Shown in pieces: positions 14,785 through 16,694 of a stretch of 16,694 nt of DNA; position 1 is the stretch's first letter; the number at the start of each line of letters is the position of its first letter. Made by a program: the position numbers and the translations under genes. The DNA is from Peptostreptococcaceae bacterium (GTDB taxonomy: Bacteria; Bacillota; Clostridia; Peptostreptococcales; Peptostreptococcaceae): contig JAFOOW010000077.1 of assembly GCA_017425305.1 (NCBI GenBank), forward strand, positions 1 to 16,694, given 5' to 3'. Under the pieces are notes generated by a model. That model ran no database searches, was not told where the DNA came from, and was given only the letters and a program-made list of their open reading frames with translations.

Positions 14785-15561
14785 GTGGGAGTAGTAACAG
14801 AAAAGGAATATGAAGTACATTATTATGAAACAAATTATAGACTTGAATGTAAAATATCATCCATAATTAATTATTTTTGTGATATAGGAACTAATCAATC
14901 AGAACTATTAGGTGTAGGAATTGATTATTTAACGGAAAAAGGATTGGCTTGGGTATTTTATAAATATGATATAAAAGTAAATAGGTATCCTAAATATGGA
15001 GAAAAAATAAAAGTAGTAACGAGAGCAAAAAGTTTTAAAAAGTTTTACGCTTCAAGAGAATATTCTATATATGATAAAAATAATGAGAAAATAGTAGAAG
15101 GAGAAGGAATCTTTCTATTAATAGATATAGATAGAAGACGAGCTTTGAGAATTCCAGAGGAGCAGTATACAGCTTATGGAGTAGATATTGATACTTGTTC
15201 TGATATAAAGCTAACAAAGATAGAAAAGCTTAAAGAAAAAAGTAATAAGAGTACATTTAAAGTTAGATATGGAGATATAGATTCTAATATGCATGTGAAT
15301 AACGTTAGATATGTTGAATGGGCAATAGAGTCTATTCCATTAGATATTGTTTTGAATTATCAACTCAAGGAACTAACAGTTGTATTTGAAAAGGAATGTA
15401 GATATGGCACAGAAATAAGTGCTTTATATGAAGTAAAAGATAGTAAGGATAGCTTAATTATACTTCATAGTATAGAAGGCAGTGAAGGAAGAGAATTAAG
15501 TGCATTAATTAGTAAGTGGGAAAAAATTAATAGAGGTGATGAGATCTATAATATAGAATAA
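14785..15561 (+). CDS. Acyl-ACP thioesterase (FatA/FatB-like family)
   Basis: A 258-residue double-hotdog thioesterase of the bacterial acyl-ACP thioesterase family, expected to release free fatty acids from acyl carrier protein. The first hotdog domain (about 1-130) contains NYFCDIGTNQSELLGVG and the GLAWVFYKYDIKVNRYPKYG strand. The second (about 155-258) has the catalytic-type segment RYGDIDSNMHVNNVRYVEW (161-179) with D166, N168 and H170, as in the plant and bacterial D-x-N-x-H-V-N-N motif. Chain-length preference cannot be read. GTG start: AAGGGGTG at 14771-14778 is 6 nt upstream and no ATG fits better. It is monocistronic and convergent with the flavoprotein gene. It is outside any fatty-acid synthesis cluster. 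Confidence 0.88.
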   Translation: MGVVTEKEYEVHYYETNYRLECKISSIINYFCDIGTNQSELLGVGIDYLTEKGLAWVFYKYDIKVNRYPKYGEKIKVVTRAKSFKKFYASREYSIYDKNNEKIVEGEGIFLLIDIDRRRALRIPEEQYTAYGVDIDTCSDIKLTKIEKLKEKSNKSTFKVRYGDIDSNMHVNNVRYVEWAIESIPLDIVLNYQLKELTVVFEKECRYGTEISALYEVKDSKDSLIILHSIEGSEGRELSALISKWEKINRGDEIYNIE

Positions 15562-15571
15562 CATTCAAAAT

Positions 15572-15615
15572 AAAAAAATTAAGGAGTTTATAATAGTAAA
15601 CACCTTAATTTTTTT
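15572..15615. terminator. Bidirectional terminator between the thioesterase and flavoprotein genes
   Basis: A 19-bp inverted repeat with one mismatch (15572-15590 and 15597-15615, 6-nt loop) has a seven-A left end and seven-T right end, so it can act in both directions. The two convergent stop codons lie on either side. Confidence 0.88.
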
Positions 15616-15621
15616 AAATAA

Positions 15622-16694
15622 TTATATTAATTTATTGTTATATTTATTTTCTGCAATTGATTTTGCAACTGTATAGCCAGAGCTCCAAGCCCATTGAAGA
15701 TTAAATCCACCACAGTCTCCATGAACATCTAGTATTTCCCCACAGAAATATAGGTCTTTAATTAGTTTAGATTCTAATGTAGTATAATCAACATCTTTAG
15801 TATCTATGCCACCAACAGTAACTTGAGCTTGGTTAAAGTCATTAGTTCCTATACAAGTAAATTTCCATTGTTTTAAAGTACTTATTAATTTTCTTTTTTC
15901 TTTCCAAGTTAATTCATAACAAGGTATTTGAAGATTAGTTATGCCACATTCCTTTAATAAAATAGGGATTATTTTTTTGTTTATAATTCCAACTAGGGCA
16001 TTAATTATAGGTCTATGGCTAAGAAGTGCAAAATGACACTCTATAAAATCTTCTAAATCTTTTTCTGAATAGCTAGGTAATAAATCTACTATTACTTCTG
16101 TTTTCTTTTTATTAAATGTGCTTTGAGAAGCTAAAGCAGAAATTTGAAGGATTGGAGGACCAGATATTCCGTAGTCAGTAAATAATATTTCTCCAAAGTC
16201 CTTTTTTACAGCAATATTATCAACTAAAAGAGTTGCATATCCATCAAACTTAACACCAGATAAAGCTTTTAAGTGAGGATAATCTAATTTTAATTGAACT
16301 ATGCCAGGAACTAATGTAGTTATTGAATGCCCTAAACTTTTAGCAATATTATAAGCACTACCATCAGATCCTGTTTTAGGAGCTGTTTTTCCACCACAAG
16401 CTAGTATTACTTTATTAGCTGTGAATAATTTAAAATCTTCATTATTTGTGGATAACTTAAATTTTTTACCCTTGTGGATATCTTTTATTTTACAGTTTGT
16501 GTATAAAGGTATATCCCTATCTTCAATAGACATCTTTAAAATATCTACAACTGAAGAGGCTTGCAAAGATTGAGGATAAAGTTTACCACTAGGTAAAGAT
16601 ATAATTGGAAGTCCTAAAGAGAGAAAAAAGTTTTTTGTATCTTCAAGAGATAGTTTCTCTAATGCTTCGAATTTAAAATCAGAATTTGAACTAT
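15622..16694 (-). CDS. NAD(P)/FAD-dependent oxidoreductase, BaiN/HI0933 family (partial, 5' end outside window)
   Basis: The reading frame is open from the stop at 15622 to the right edge, so only about 357 C-terminal residues are visible and the N-terminal FAD-binding GxGxxG loop is missing. The TTG at 16564-16566 is internal. The translated edge region includes KNFFLSLGLPIISLPSGKLYP, continuing into LQASSVVDILKM, as in this family. Other marks are KVILACGGKTAPKTGSDGSAYN, the GEILFTDYGISGPPIL segment and the C-terminal FAD-contacting DLYFCGEILDVHGDCGGFNL with WAWSSGY. Annotated relatives are called aminoacetone oxidase-like or BaiN; the true substrate is usually unknown. The DNA between 16447 and 16506 holds three DnaA-box-like sequences. 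Confidence 0.87.
   Translation of the reverse strand, partial: SSNSDFKFEALEKLSLEDTKNFFLSLGLPIISLPSGKLYPQSLQASSVVDILKMSIEDRDIPLYTNCKIKDIHKGKKFKLSTNNEDFKLFTANKVILACGGKTAPKTGSDGSAYNIAKSLGHSITTLVPGIVQLKLDYPHLKALSGVKFDGYATLLVDNIAVKKDFGEILFTDYGISGPPILQISALASQSTFNKKKTEVIVDLLPSYSEKDLEDFIECHFALLSHRPIINALVGIINKKIIPILLKECGITNLQIPCYELTWKEKRKLISTLKQWKFTCIGTNDFNQAQVTVGGIDTKDVDYTTLESKLIKDLYFCGEILDVHGDCGGFNLQWAWSSGYTVAKSIAENKYNNKLI
16447..16506. promoter_or_regulatory. DnaA-box-like trio inside the flavoprotein gene
   Basis: TGTGGATAA (16447-16455, perfect), TGTGGATAT (16473-16481, one mismatch) and TGTGTATAA (16498-16506, one mismatch) share one orientation with start-to-start distances of 26 and 25 bp. 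They lie within coding sequence, so codon use could generate them by chance. Confidence 0.4.

Noticed and set aside
1..16694. Mobile element, defence system or biosynthetic island
   Set aside because: All genes are recognisable core or widely conserved genes in a typical origin-proximal order. There are no transposase, integrase, direct repeat arrays or shifts in base composition that I can see.

Overview
The window is strongly AT-rich, densely coded chromosomal DNA with AGGAGG-type ribosome binding sites and compact hairpin terminators. YyaC and LonC are families known from endospore formers. The gene order (yyaC, cysteine-desulfurase-like gene, DUF3343, mscS, DUF951, rpsF-ssb-rpsR, MazG-like, gdpP, rplI, lonC, dnaB, purA) is the origin-proximal order of Clostridium sensu stricto and relatives. 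I cannot name the species. I see no tRNA, rRNA, CRISPR array, phage or insertion sequence, and no accessory island.

Layout. (1) 1-1846, minus strand: a PLP-dependent cysteine-desulfurase-like enzyme followed by the spore protein YyaC, closed by a hairpin terminator at the left edge. (2) 2023-3400, plus: a DUF3343 putative sulfur/selenium carrier (divergent from the desulfurase), an MscS-type channel and DUF951. (3) 3412-4555: the rpsF-ssb-rpsR operon, with a good promoter, a probable S6:S18 autoregulatory leader and a terminator. (4) 4564-9378: an operon of MazG-like protein, c-di-AMP phosphodiesterase GdpP, ribosomal protein L9 and LonC, with a promoter and an operator-like palindrome in front. 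(5) 9432-10884: replicative helicase dnaB alone between two terminators. (6) 10885-11891: a three-site DnaA-box cluster, then proC. (7) 11916-13259: malic enzyme (minus) and purA (plus) diverge from a 171-bp region that holds a strong malic-enzyme promoter and an inverted pair of CGAA-core sites resembling PurR boxes. (8) 14547-15615: a terminator, a second isolated hairpin and an acyl-ACP thioesterase. (9) 15622 to the right edge, minus: a BaiN/HI0933-type flavoprotein whose N-terminus lies outside the window and whose coding sequence holds three further DnaA-box-like sites.

The genes are mostly housekeeping: translation (S6, S18, L9), replication and repair (SSB, DnaB), second-messenger and osmotic homeostasis (GdpP, MscS), proline, purine, malate and lipid metabolism, and two spore-associated proteins. 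I found no clearly new biological system. The signals most worth following are regulatory: the DnaA-box cluster after dnaB, the second DnaA-box group inside the flavoprotein gene, the PurBox-like pair overlapping the malic enzyme promoter, and the divergent desulfurase/DUF3343 pair.
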